Shown here: one piece after another, positions 8,073 through 15,934 of the stretch | Position numbering within the stretch: position 1 is the first letter of the stretch | How the letters are laid out: the number at the start of each line of letters is the position of its first letter | Assembly: GCA_030537635.1 (NCBI GenBank) | Contig: JAUNVM010000014.1 | Span: 1 to 51,745 of the forward strand | DNA from: Flaviflexus sp. | GTDB lineage: Bacteria > Actinomycetota > Actinomycetes > Actinomycetales > Actinomycetaceae | Reading direction: 5' to 3' | Length of the DNA: 51,745 nucleotides | Made by a program: the position numbers and the translations under genes | The notes under the pieces: model-generated | Told to the model about the DNA's origin: nothing | Database searches by the model: none | What the model saw: the letters and a program-made list of their open reading frames with translations, nothing else

Positions 8073-9173
8073 ATGAGCACCCCATGCCTGCCCGGCCTCC
8101 TCCCGGGTATCATCCACGCCGTCGGCGCCGATTTGGCCCCGGGGCCGAGTGGTCCAGCCCCGGTTTCCGTTCCCCAGGCCCGCCGGGCGGTGCTCGTCAT
8201 GTGCGATGGTCTGGGACATTATCAGCTGAGCAATCGTCTTGGCCACGCCCCCTTCCTGCGCAAGATGCTCACCCAGTGTCCCGATCCCATGCGGACGGTG
8301 GTTCCCTCGACGACCTCGGCGGCCCTCACCGCGCTCGGGACCGGGCTCATGCCGGGGGCGACCGGGGTGGCGGGTTATTCGATGCGGGATCCGAGTGGCG
8401 AGATCTTTAACCTTATTGACTGGAATGGCCCCACCAGTCCGCTGAGCTGGCAGAGTCAGCCCACGCTGGCTGAGCGGCTGGACCGTGCCGGAGAGCGCCT
8501 TACCGTCATCCAGCCCAAGCAGTACGTTGGCTCCGGGCTGACCCTGAGTGCCTGGCGCGGCTCGCGCCCGGTGCCCGCCAAGTCGCTCGATGATCGGGTT
8601 GCTCGGGCCGTTGAGGAGTCGGCCCGGGGTGAGAAGCTCGTCTACCTCTACTGGGGAGATGTTGACCGGGCTGGACATAAGTATGGCTGGCATTCGACCC
8701 GCTGGATCGAGGAGCTCGAACGTTTCGATGCTGCCATGTCCCAGCTCGCCCGATCCCTGCCCACAGACACCCTGCTCGTCATCACAGCCGATCACGGCAT
8801 GATTGATGTCACCGAACGGATTGATATCACGGCCCGGGACAATCTCACCCGGGATGTTGAGGTGTGCGCGGGGGAGGAGCGGGCCCTTCACCTATACACC
8901 TCTGAGCCGGAGGCGGTGGCCGCGCGCTGGCGCGATTATCTCGGCCGCCGGGCCGAGGTATACACCCGCGAGGAGATCGCACTCAGCGGCCTGCTCGGCC
9001 CGCTGACGGCCTGGGCGCACAGCGTCATTGGTGACGTCATGGTGTTCCCGCTCGGCACGCTTGGTATCGGCGATTCCCGTACCATGTCACCCGGGGCGCT
9101 CAGCCTGCGCGGCCTGCACGGCTCGATCACGCCCCAGGAACTCGATATTCCCCTCTTGATGGAGATCATGTGA
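8073..9173 (+). CDS. Alkaline-phosphatase-superfamily phosphodiesterase / nucleotide pyrophosphatase
   Basis: 366-residue protein of the type I phosphodiesterase/nucleotide pyrophosphatase family. Metal- and nucleophile-site motifs are visible: VLVMCDGLG near residue 37 (metal Asp), VPSTTSAALTALGTG near 78 (nucleophile Thr), WGDVDRAGHKYGWHS near 200 (Asp and His ligands) and ITADHGMID near 240 (Asp-His). Such enzymes cleave phosphodiester or pyrophosphate bonds; no signal peptide is visible, so it is probably cytosolic. The start fits a leaderless promoter. Its stop overlaps the thymidine kinase start (TGATG), so the two form an operon, hinting at nucleotide metabolism. Confidence 0.87.
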   Translation: MSTPCLPGLLPGIIHAVGADLAPGPSGPAPVSVPQARRAVLVMCDGLGHYQLSNRLGHAPFLRKMLTQCPDPMRTVVPSTTSAALTALGTGLMPGATGVAGYSMRDPSGEIFNLIDWNGPTSPLSWQSQPTLAERLDRAGERLTVIQPKQYVGSGLTLSAWRGSRPVPAKSLDDRVARAVEESARGEKLVYLYWGDVDRAGHKYGWHSTRWIEELERFDAAMSQLARSLPTDTLLVITADHGMIDVTERIDITARDNLTRDVEVCAGEERALHLYTSEPEAVAARWRDYLGRRAEVYTREEIALSGLLGPLTAWAHSVIGDVMVFPLGTLGIGDSRTMSPGALSLRGLHGSITPQELDIPLLMEIM

Positions 9174-9826
9174 TGGCTGAGCTGGTGTTTTTCTCCGGCA
9201 CGATGGATTGCGGGAAGTCCACCCTCGCCCTCCAAACCGCTCACAACCGCTCCCGGCGGGGCTTGATTGGCCTCATCTTCTCCCGCAATGATCGGGCCGG
9301 GGAGGGCCGACTGTCCTCCCGGCTGGGCCTGGATTCCCCGGCGATCGAGGCCACCGATGAGACGAATTTTTGGGAGACCGTCACCGAGTATCGCATGGGC
9401 GGGGTGCAGGTGGACTACCTCGTGTGCGATGAGGTGCAGTTTTATTCGGCTGAGCAGGTTGAGCAGCTTGCCCGCATCGTCGATGAGCTCGGCATTGACG
9501 TGTTCGGCTTCGGTATTACCACCGACTTCCGTTCGATTCTCTTTCCCGGCTCAGCGCGAATGATGGAGCTGGCGGATCGGATGGAGAGGCTTCAGGTGGA
9601 GGCCCTGTGCTGGTGCGGTCAACGGGCCACGCACAATGCGCGCACCGTGAACGGGCTCATGGTCCGCACCGGCGAACAGGTGGTCGTTGGGGACACCGAT
9701 TCACATGCGGCAGTCGGCTACGAGGTCCTGTGCCGCAAGCACCACATGCAGGGAGTCACCCAACGTCAGGCCGGTGACTCGGCCTCGACCACCGGTGCGC
9801 TGCCGCTCCAGCCGCTGACCGACTAG
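9173..9826 (+). CDS. tdk: Thymidine kinase (type II)
   Basis: 217-residue kinase that phosphorylates thymidine to dTMP in pyrimidine salvage. The P-loop is SGTMDCGKST (about residues 8-17), the Walker B-like segment is VCDEVQF near 85, followed by FGFGITTDF and the lasso region GYEVLCRKHH near 180. Zinc-site residues appear to be CWCG near 143 and the C-RKHH segment. The ATG at 9173 overlaps the stop of the phosphoesterase; a GTG at 9170 is less likely. The last 20 residues are not conserved in type. It converges on sepH. Confidence 0.92.
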   Translation: MAELVFFSGTMDCGKSTLALQTAHNRSRRGLIGLIFSRNDRAGEGRLSSRLGLDSPAIEATDETNFWETVTEYRMGGVQVDYLVCDEVQFYSAEQVEQLARIVDELGIDVFGFGITTDFRSILFPGSARMMELADRMERLQVEALCWCGQRATHNARTVNGLMVRTGEQVVVGDTDSHAAVGYEVLCRKHHMQGVTQRQAGDSASTTGALPLQPLTD

Positions 9827-9965
9827 GCGCGTGGAGCGGCAACCGGTTCGGCCACATTCTTGGGGGGGGGCGAGGCGGCGAGATAGGGCCGCGAAGACGT
9901 GCCGCCCTTCGGCAGGGACACCGGGAATACCGGAGCCCTCGCTGGTTGCCGGCTCGGCCCGTTGG
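9827..9965. other. Convergent intergenic gap with a 9-G homopolymer
   Basis: Between tdk and sepH. It holds a run of nine G at 9862-9870 but no ORF and no clear hairpin terminator. Confidence 0.5.
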
Positions 9966-11084
9966 CTAGTCGTTGCGGGGATGACCGAAGACGATCTCAT
10001 CCCAGGACGGCATGGCCGGGCGGGAGCTGCGGCGCTTTTTGGGCTCGCGCTTGACCGGGAAGAGTCCATCATCTTCCTCGGCCGACGACGGTGAAGACTG
10101 GTCGACAGGCGCCGGCGAGGCCGTGGCGGCCGATTCCGGCGTCGCGGAGGAGTGCGTGTTCGCCGGCTCGTCTCCGGTGCCGGCGGCTGAAGCCGGAGAC
10201 GAAGACGTGGGAGCTGCGGGCGCGGAGCCGGTGCTGGGGGCGGCCTTGGCCCGGGGCGGTAGGGAGAGCACGGTGGCATCGGTGGCCTCATCGGGCTGGG
10301 AGGCCGGCGGATGGGCGGCGGGCGGATACTCCTCGCCGTCGTCCGTTCCCCGTCCGGGCATGGGCTGGGTGCGGCCGCGCCGGGCGTTGAGGCCGTCAAG
10401 CATGGAGGCGAGTGCCTTCTGCTCGCCATCGGCCTGCGGCTCCTCGGCAGCCGCAGGAGGCTCGGGCGCCGGGGCCTCCTGGGTGCGCGCGGCAAGGGGA
10501 CGCCACGGGGCATCGGCCACCGGGATCTCGGTTTCGGACAGCCACTTGGCCTCGTCATTGCGGGCTCGCACCGACTTCGTCTCGGTGTCCACGGACCAGA
10601 CGGCGCGCTGATCGCGGCCGCCCGCCACGTAGCTAGCGATGAGCTCCCAGTTCTCACCCGGATGACGCACCGCATCCCAGGAGATGTCCTCGGCCGCAAT
10701 ATCGCGTGACCGCAGCCGGGAGGACACGAGCTCCTCAAGCGTCATTGCCCCCACCTCATGGCCAATGCGGTAGCCGCGTGCCTGCGCGGCCATGTACTCC
10801 CGCTCGGCGAGAATTGGGTGCGCAAACGGGGAGAGCTGCGATGCCGGCATGGCCGTCAGATCGCAGACCTCCTCGAGGGTAGAACCAGAACGGAACAGCG
10901 CCTGAATCTCCTTCGGTCCCATCGGCTTGGGCTCCTCCGTAGGATTGTGCTGCTCCATCCGATCCTTGCGCAGGGCACCCCTGAGCTCGGGCGTGATCGG
11001 CAGGCTGTAGCGATTACCCTCATTGTCGTTGAGGGTAAGGGTCTGTCCATCGGGCCCGATCCCGAGGAACTGAAGCTCAAGCAT
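9966..11084 (-). CDS. sepH: Septation protein SepH (DUF3071)
   Basis: 372-residue actinobacterial cell-division protein. The N-terminal DUF3071 domain (about residues 1-200) begins MLELQFLGIGPDG and contains PITPELRGALR, then PKEIQALFRSGSTLEEVCDLTAM, the helix-turn-helix-like part needed for SepH function in Streptomyces. The rest, about residues 205-360, is a disordered Pro/Ala/Ser-rich region, ending in a basic segment (KREPKKRRSSRPAMPSWDE) of the type conserved at the C-terminus. SepH stimulates FtsZ assembly at the septum (family knowledge). A strong AGGAGG lies 5 nt before the ATG. It stands alone, divergent from the inositol-phosphatase gene. Confidence 0.92.
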   Translation of the reverse strand: MLELQFLGIGPDGQTLTLNDNEGNRYSLPITPELRGALRKDRMEQHNPTEEPKPMGPKEIQALFRSGSTLEEVCDLTAMPASQLSPFAHPILAEREYMAAQARGYRIGHEVGAMTLEELVSSRLRSRDIAAEDISWDAVRHPGENWELIASYVAGGRDQRAVWSVDTETKSVRARNDEAKWLSETEIPVADAPWRPLAARTQEAPAPEPPAAAEEPQADGEQKALASMLDGLNARRGRTQPMPGRGTDDGEEYPPAAHPPASQPDEATDATVLSLPPRAKAAPSTGSAPAAPTSSSPASAAGTGDEPANTHSSATPESAATASPAPVDQSSPSSAEEDDGLFPVKREPKKRRSSRPAMPSWDEIVFGHPRND

Positions 11085-11225
11085 TGCGTCCTCCTAGGTG
11101 ACTCTTCCCCCACATTGCCACGAACCGGCCCCCAACTGGCGGGTTAGCTGCGGAGTGTTTGGAAGTGGGACGTGGGAATCTTCTCGCCCGGGTAGTTCCG
11201 CCCAGGAAATCGGCGGGCTAGCGAC

Positions 11226-11231
11226 TAGCGT
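11226..11231 (+). promoter_or_regulatory. Putative -10 (TAGCGT), leaderless IMPase gene
   Basis: TAGCGT lies 7 nt before the ATG at 11239. Confidence 0.6.
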
Positions 11232-11238
11232 GGGAATC

Positions 11239-12051
11239 ATGACGAACATGAATGAGCTTCGGGATATTGCCCGCACCTTGGCCAGCACCTATGCCGCTAA
11301 AGCCACCGAATTGCGCGCGGCCGGCGTCGAGGTTGCCGCCACCAAATCCTCGATTTCCGATATCGTTACCGCGGCCGACCGCCAGATTGAGGCCGAGATC
11401 CGCTCCGAGCTTGCCCGGCTGCGACCCGAGGACACCATCGTCGGCGAAGAAGACGGCGGTACCGCGGGGGAGGGAATCACCTGGATTATCGACCCCATCG
11501 ACGGCACCGTCAACTACCTGTACGGCGCCATGCCCTCCGGCGTCTCCATTGCCGCTTGCCGAGGCGCCGATATCGCCGATCTCGATGTGCTTGCCGGCGC
11601 CGTCGCAGAAATCGGCACCGGCCGGCTCTGGCATGCCGCCAAGGGGGAGGGTGCGGAAGGGCCAACCGGACAGCTCAAGGTGAGCGAGGTGGACGACCTC
11701 GAGGTCGCCCTCGTTGCGACCGGCTTTTCTTATGTGCCGCGTGAACGGATCCACCAGGCTCGCGTCCTGTCCAATCTCATCGGTCGGGTCCGCGATATTC
11801 GCCGGATGGGAGCCTGTTCGATCGATCTTTGCATGGTTGCCGAGGGCCACCTCGACCTCTACTACGAAATGGGACTGGGGGTGTGGGACATGGCGGCAGG
11901 CAAGCTGATCGTCGAAGAAGCCGGCGGCATCGTCACCACCTTCGACTGGTCGCATGGCAAGCAGATGACCCTTGCTGGACACGCCGAGATCGCCGCCTCT
12001 TTCCGCGCCTTGCTGCGCAAGTCCAACTCCGATCTGCCGGGCCGCATCTAG
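11239..12051 (+). CDS. Inositol monophosphatase family protein (SuhB-like)
   Basis: 270-residue Mg-dependent sugar-phosphate phosphatase. The metal-binding motifs are GEEDGG near residue 73, WIIDPIDGTVNYLYG near 88-102, and VWDMAAGKLIVEEAGG near 215. Family members hydrolyse inositol-1-phosphate, fructose-1,6-bisphosphate, PAP or histidinol phosphate; the motifs do not separate these. In M. tuberculosis the equivalent position (next to the DUF4193 to TrkA block) is held by suhB, which supports an inositol-phosphatase-like role and, with mycothiol in such bacteria, a place in inositol supply (inference). Confidence 0.88.
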   Translation: MTNMNELRDIARTLASTYAAKATELRAAGVEVAATKSSISDIVTAADRQIEAEIRSELARLRPEDTIVGEEDGGTAGEGITWIIDPIDGTVNYLYGAMPSGVSIAACRGADIADLDVLAGAVAEIGTGRLWHAAKGEGAEGPTGQLKVSEVDDLEVALVATGFSYVPRERIHQARVLSNLIGRVRDIRRMGACSIDLCMVAEGHLDLYYEMGLGVWDMAAGKLIVEEAGGIVTTFDWSHGKQMTLAGHAEIAASFRALLRKSNSDLPGRI

Positions 12052-12488
12052 CCCCGCCGGACGCGCAGCTCCGGTATGTGGCCGATGTATTGATGCGGGG
12101 CGTGGCGGGTCTTCTCGGCCGGTTTCGGTTCCTCGCCGCCCGCCGCCGCGGGTGTTCCGGTGTTGGGGACCAACGGCCCGCGCGAGGCACATTATCGTGT
12201 CGTTCCATATGTGAGAAGGTCCTCCCGCGAAGCCCAGGTGGGCCGGTAGCGAAAAGATGGGCGCCGAGCACCGGTCCGCCGATCCGCGCGAATCTGCGTG
12301 TGAGTACGAGCCGGTTGCCATGGGCAGCTGCGGTGGATGGGCACACCTTTTCGCTGGCGGGAACCTTGACGCCGTCCACGCACAAAACTCGTCCGATTTA
12401 GTATTTGTGTTTGGCGGCTATAAGGGGTAATAATGTGCCAGCTGGCGGAACAAACCAGCAGGGACGACGAGCATGATGGAGCGTGGAT
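12052..12488. other. 437-bp gap with a probable promoter for the DUF4193 gene
   Basis: I find no supported ORF, RNA gene or repeat here. The right end is AT-richer (12390-12434) and holds the candidate promoter listed separately. Confidence 0.5.
12405..12433 (+). promoter_or_regulatory. Candidate promoter of the DUF4193 gene
   Basis: TTGTGT (12405-12410) and TAATAA (12428-12433) are separated by 17 nt in a locally AT-rich stretch, about 55 nt before the start codon. The hexamers are only partial matches to the sigma-70 consensus. Confidence 0.4.
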
Positions 12489-12788
12489 ATGGCCACTGAT
12501 TATGACGCACCGCGCAAGCGCGATGAGGACATCGAAGAAGATTCGCTCGAGCAGCTCGGAGCCAGGCGTCAGAACCACCAGTCCGCATCGGTGGATGAGG
12601 ATGAGGCGGAGGCCGCGGACTCGTTTGAGCTTCCGGGCGCCGACCTGTCCAATGTTGAGCTCTCGGTGTCGGTGCTGCCGGCGCAGGCCGATGAGTTCAC
12701 CTGCTCGGAGTGCTTCCTCGTGCACCACCGCAGCCAGCTCGCCTACGAAAAGGATGGCCAGCTGATCTGCTCCGAGTGCGCCTCCTAG
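12489..12788 (+). CDS. DUF4193 zinc-ribbon protein
   Basis: 99-residue protein with the typical DUF4193 layout. The N-terminus is MATDYDAPRKRDEDIEEDS, followed by an acidic stretch with ESFELPGADLS-like sequence, then a four-cysteine zinc ribbon: CSECFLVHHRSQL (Cys73 region) and CSEC at the C-terminus. The family is highly conserved in Actinobacteria and M. tuberculosis Rv2699c is a member; function is not established. ATG 12489 has GGAG about 8 nt upstream; a GTG at 12483 is an alternative. Convergent with the DUF3093 gene, as in other actinobacteria. Confidence 0.9.
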   Translation: MATDYDAPRKRDEDIEEDSLEQLGARRQNHQSASVDEDEAEAADSFELPGADLSNVELSVSVLPAQADEFTCSECFLVHHRSQLAYEKDGQLICSECAS

Positions 12789-12803
12789 AAGCCCGAACGT
12801 GAC

Positions 12804-13247
12804 CTACTCGGTGGCGAGCGCTGCCTGAAGCCGCTGCGGGGAGCGAGAGCAGATGAGCCAGGCCTCGTGCGGATCGGCCTCATCGACGATCTCCACCTCA
12901 AGCGCCTGGGGTACGGCCGAGGAATAGCAGATCCAGTACCGGCCTTCGTTCTCGGCGCGCAGAGCCTGTTTGATACCCGCCTCGTCCACGAGGCGGGTAT
13001 CGCCTATATAACCGAGGGAGATGTGGGCGCCAGAGCACCGCAGCACCGTCTTCGTCCCCTCCCGGCTGAGGGTGATCCGGGGAGCGGAGGCCCACAGGAG
13101 CGCCGGAACAGCGACGCCGGCGACGAGGGCGATGACGATGGCAAGGGGCACGGAGAAAGGCACGGCAATAAGACCGAAACTCGCCGCGAACAGGGCCGCA
13201 ACAATCAGCATGGCGGGGGAGGGGTAGAGCCGCTCTCGATAGAACAT
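12804..13247 (-). CDS. DUF3093 membrane protein
   Basis: 147-residue protein starting MFYRERLYPSP, the DUF3093 signature, followed by two close hydrophobic segments (about residues 12-28 and 33-53). A cytosolic beta-rich domain ends in SRSPQRLQAAL. The function is unknown; it is conserved between DUF4193 and dut/DUF3710 genes in many actinobacteria (Rv2698 in M. tuberculosis). TAAACT lies 7 nt before the ATG. Only 15 bp separates its stop from the convergent DUF4193 gene. Confidence 0.87.
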   Translation of the reverse strand: MFYRERLYPSPAMLIVAALFAASFGLIAVPFSVPLAIVIALVAGVAVPALLWASAPRITLSREGTKTVLRCSGAHISLGYIGDTRLVDEAGIKQALRAENEGRYWICYSSAVPQALEVEIVDEADPHEAWLICSRSPQRLQAALATE

Positions 13248-13254
13248 ATAAGCT

Positions 13255-13260
13255 AGTTTA
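13255..13260 (-). promoter_or_regulatory. Putative -10 (TAAACT) of the DUF3093 gene
   Basis: Reverse-strand TAAACT, 7 nt before the ATG at 13247 (leaderless spacing). Confidence 0.55.
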
Positions 13261-13288
13261 CCGGCGAGCGTCCGCGAGGCGACCTTGA

Positions 13289-13294
13289 TAGCGT
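13289..13294 (+). promoter_or_regulatory. Putative -10 (TAGCGT) of the DUF3710 gene
   Basis: TAGCGT lies 21 nt upstream of ATG 13316. The implied short leader carries an AAAGGGA ribosome-binding site, so this gene is leadered, unlike many neighbours. Confidence 0.45.
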
Positions 13295-13315
13295 GAGCAT
13301 GACGAAAGGGAACAG

Positions 13316-14014
13316 ATGGGTTTGTTTAGCTGGTTTGGCAAGCGTGGTGCTCGGGACGAGGAGGCGGACGAGACCGCTGCGAGCCCCGAGCGTGATGAGC
13401 ACGCGGAGCCGGCGGCGAAGGAACACGGCCCGTGGGATGCTGCAGAGGCCCCCGAGGGGGTCGAACGGCTCGACTTTGGCGCGCTTAAGCTTCCGTCGGG
13501 TCACGACTGCCAGGTCCAGCTCGCCATCGACCGCAAGGCCCGCATCGCGATGGGCGCCATTGTCCAATCTCCCAATGCCGCCATGCAGATCAACCTCTAC
13601 GCCGCCCCCAAGACGGGAGAGCTGTGGCCGGACATCCGCGAAGAGCTCGTCGAATCGGTGGCTTCCCAGGGCGGCACCGCCACCTATCGGGAGGGACCCT
13701 TTGGTCCGGAGATCGAGGCCCGCATTCCGCGCAAGGATGTGGCCGCGGTGCGGCACGTGCGTTACGTCGGCATCGATGGCCCGCGCTGGTTGCTACGCGC
13801 CACCATCGAAGGTGTCGCCGTGACCAGCACTGCGGAACGCGAGAAGCTGTACGAGGTGCTGCGAGGCACGGTTGTCGAGCGGGGCACCAAACCGCATCCG
13901 GTTCGCGACCTGCTCACCCTCACTGTTCCAAAGAGTGCCGAAGCCCGGCTCGAGGAGGAGCTGGGGGTTCCCCAGCTGCCCAAGCGGGGACCGGAAATCA
14001 CGGAGATCCGGTGA
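13316..14014 (+). CDS. DUF3710 protein
   Basis: 232-residue soluble protein. Residues 1-45 are charged and probably disordered. The DUF3710 core runs from about GPWDAAEAPEGVERLDFGAL (residue 40) to VPKSAEARLEEELG. The family is actinobacterial, function unknown, typically encoded just downstream of dut (Rv2696c in M. tuberculosis). AAAGGGA precedes the ATG. It begins an operon with the OB-fold and DUF3159 genes: the next start (GTG) overlaps its stop as GTGA. Confidence 0.9.
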   Translation: MGLFSWFGKRGARDEEADETAASPERDEHAEPAAKEHGPWDAAEAPEGVERLDFGALKLPSGHDCQVQLAIDRKARIAMGAIVQSPNAAMQINLYAAPKTGELWPDIREELVESVASQGGTATYREGPFGPEIEARIPRKDVAAVRHVRYVGIDGPRWLLRATIEGVAVTSTAEREKLYEVLRGTVVERGTKPHPVRDLLTLTVPKSAEARLEEELGVPQLPKRGPEITEIR

Positions 14015-14286
14015 GCCGTCACGAGGTCGAGGTCTCCGGTGAGGTCACTGCCCTCACCTTTCCGGCTGCGGGCACCAATCCGGTGCTGCGCGCCTCCCTC
14101 GATCTTGACCCGGGCCAGATCGAACTTGTCTTTGTCGGCCACACCTACCTGCCGGGCCTGCACGTGGGCCGGCGGATGAGGGCACGGGGGCGAATCTTCG
14201 TCAACGGCTCCCACTACCAGATGTTCAACCCCATGTATTGGCTCAAGGCGGAAGACTATGATGCGGCACCCTCATCCGGACGATAA
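14011..14286 (+). CDS. OB-fold nucleic-acid-binding domain protein
   Basis: 91-residue protein beginning at a GTG that overlaps the DUF3710 stop by 4 nt. The pattern (HEVEVSGEVTALTF ... GQIELVFVGHTYLPGLHVGRRMRARGRI ... MFNPMYWL) is that of the small single-OB-fold proteins found between DUF3710 and DUF3159 genes (Rv2694c in M. tuberculosis). These are annotated as nucleic-acid-binding by fold; no biochemical role is assigned. Its 3' end overlaps the next gene by 29 nt, so the three genes are tightly coupled. Confidence 0.85.
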   Translation: MSRHEVEVSGEVTALTFPAAGTNPVLRASLDLDPGQIELVFVGHTYLPGLHVGRRMRARGRIFVNGSHYQMFNPMYWLKAEDYDAAPSSGR

Positions 14287-14944
14287 CGAGGCCCTGCCGG
14301 AGGTGCACAAACGCACCGGCCTTGCCCAGCTGGCCAGTGACGACTTCTCCCTTCTCGCGGCCATGGGTGGGCCTCGCGGTATCGCCGAGGCCATTGTCCC
14401 CTCGCTGCTCTTCCTCGTCGTCTACGTCGCCACCGAGGCCATGTCCGCGGCCATCTGGGCGGGGGTGGGCTCCGCCGCACTCCTCCTCGTCATTCGGCTC
14501 GTTCAGCGCATCGATCTCACCCCGGCCCTCGGCGGGGCCTTTGCGGTTGCCGTCTCGGCGATCTGGGCCTGGCGCACCGGGGTTGCGGCCAACTGGTTCG
14601 TGTGGGGCATCATCGCCAACGGCGGATACCTCGCCGTGCTTCTCATCTCGATCCTCGCCAGGTGGCCCCTGATCGGCGTCATCGTTGCCGCGCTCCAAGG
14701 ATCCGGTCAAGGCTGGCGCTCCGACCCGGATGTGCGGCGCAGATACTATCTGGCGACCTGGCTGTGGTGCGGGCTGTTCGCCCTGCGCCTCGTGGTCAAG
14801 CTTCCGCTCTACTTCGCCGATAATGTGCGTCTGCTCGGCATTGCCTCCCTGGCCATGGGACCCTTCCTCTTCGCCATCGTCGCCTGGATGACGTGGATGT
14901 TGTGCCGTAAGCCCTCCCAGACCATCACGCTCGATCAGCACTAG
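14258..14944 (+). CDS. DUF3159 membrane protein
   Basis: 228-residue integral membrane protein. A cytosolic N-terminus (DDFSLLAAMGGPRGIAEAIVP, the DUF3159 signature around residues 28-48) is followed by about six hydrophobic segments and a polar loop with DPDVRRRYYLATWLWC. The function is unknown; it is conserved next to the TrkA pair in actinobacteria (Rv2693c). AAGGCGG precedes ATG 14258 by 6 nt; ATG 14261 is equally possible. Last gene of the DUF3710 operon. Confidence 0.88.
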   Translation: MMRHPHPDDNEALPEVHKRTGLAQLASDDFSLLAAMGGPRGIAEAIVPSLLFLVVYVATEAMSAAIWAGVGSAALLLVIRLVQRIDLTPALGGAFAVAVSAIWAWRTGVAANWFVWGIIANGGYLAVLLISILARWPLIGVIVAALQGSGQGWRSDPDVRRRYYLATWLWCGLFALRLVVKLPLYFADNVRLLGIASLAMGPFLFAIVAWMTWMLCRKPSQTITLDQH

Positions 14945-15232
14945 ACGCGCCCGAGCGAGCGGCATCTGTGGGCAGCATGAGGCCCTCGCTAGCCCCGAAG
15001 ACCGGGCCGCCGGACAGCGGCGGAAGATCAGGCGATTCCCGGGAAGACCGGGCCTGGCAAACCAAAGGATCGGCGGAGCGAATTGTGGATGGCCGAGACG
15101 CCGAAACGCCACCCGTTATCAGGCCAGAAAGTGGGAGGCGAGAGACTAAGAAAAGAGCGGCTGGGACGCGCGACAGCCCAATGCTGGGAAGCCGGAGGGG
15201 AGGCCTACTCCCTGGGAATCCGGAGGGGAGAC
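14945..15232. other. 288-bp convergent gap with short direct repeats
   Basis: Holds no gene I can support. A 12-nt direct repeat GAAGACCGGGCC occurs at 14997-15008 and 15043-15054. A 19-nt imperfect direct repeat starts at 15192 and 15220, the second copy covering the end of the TrkA gene. Confidence 0.5.
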
Positions 15233-15238
15233 CTACTC
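15192..15238. repeat. 19-nt direct repeat (18/19) over the 3' end of the second TrkA gene
   Basis: CCGGAGGGGAGGCCTACTC (15192-15210) and CCGGAGGGGAGACCTACTC (15220-15238), period 28 nt. The second copy contains the reverse-strand GAG-TAG end of the TrkA gene, suggesting a small tandem duplication. Confidence 0.75.
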
Positions 15239-15934
15239 GTCTTCCTCGTCTTCGTCTTCTTCCGGTCCGCCGGCTCCCATGAGCTGGCCGATAAGGTCGA
15301 GATCGCGCTCGGCCTCCTCGGAGATGAGGAGAAGAACTTGGTCGCCCACCTCGAGGGAGAGGTCACGTTCGGCGTTAAGCGGCGTGCCATCTCGCACGAG
15401 CGAGGTGAGGATGGCGCCGGGAGGCAGGAGGACTTCGCCGATGGAAAGGCCGACCACCGGGGCGTGGGCGGGCAGGTGGGTCTGATAGAGGGAGGTGCCG
15501 GAGCGGTGGAAACGCGCCATCCGCACAAGGTCACCCTCGGAGACGGCTTCCTCGACAAGGGCCGTCATAATTCGCGGGGTGGAGACGGGAACGTCGATTC
15601 CCCAGTTCTCGTCGAACAGCCACTCATTGCGCGGATTGTTGACCCGTGCAATGACGCGGGGGACACCGTGGATGAGTTTGGACAGCATGGAGACAACGAG
15701 ATTGGCCTTGTCATCCCCGGTGGCGGCCACGACCACGTCGCAGTCCTCGATTCCAGCATCGGCCAGTGCGGAAGGATCGCACGCATCAGCGAGCACCCAG
15801 GAGGCCTCGGGAACCGAAGCGACTCGCATGGCTGAGGGGGTCTTGTCGATGAGGGTGATCTCGTGGTGGTGGCGAACGAGTTCGTGGGCAATGGAGCGGC
15901 CCACCGAGCCGGCTCCGGCAATGACGACCTTCAT
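15233..15934 (-). CDS. TrkA-type potassium uptake regulatory protein (CeoC-like)
   Basis: 233-residue RCK protein. RCK-N (about residues 1-125) starts MKVVIAGAGSVGRSIA, a GxGxxG nucleotide-binding motif, with Asp at the end of beta2 (ITLIDK) for NAD(H) or ATP. RCK-C (about 140-220) ends in EVGDQVLLLISEEAERDL. The tail is a run of Glu and Asp. Such proteins sit on the cytosolic face of K+ channels or transporters and gate them in response to nucleotides. The start overlaps the upstream TrkA gene by 4 nt (ATGA). In M. tuberculosis the pair is CeoB-CeoC. Confidence 0.9.
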   Translation of the reverse strand: MKVVIAGAGSVGRSIAHELVRHHHEITLIDKTPSAMRVASVPEASWVLADACDPSALADAGIEDCDVVVAATGDDKANLVVSMLSKLIHGVPRVIARVNNPRNEWLFDENWGIDVPVSTPRIMTALVEEAVSEGDLVRMARFHRSGTSLYQTHLPAHAPVVGLSIGEVLLPPGAILTSLVRDGTPLNAERDLSLEVGDQVLLLISEEAERDLDLIGQLMGAGGPEEDEDEEDE

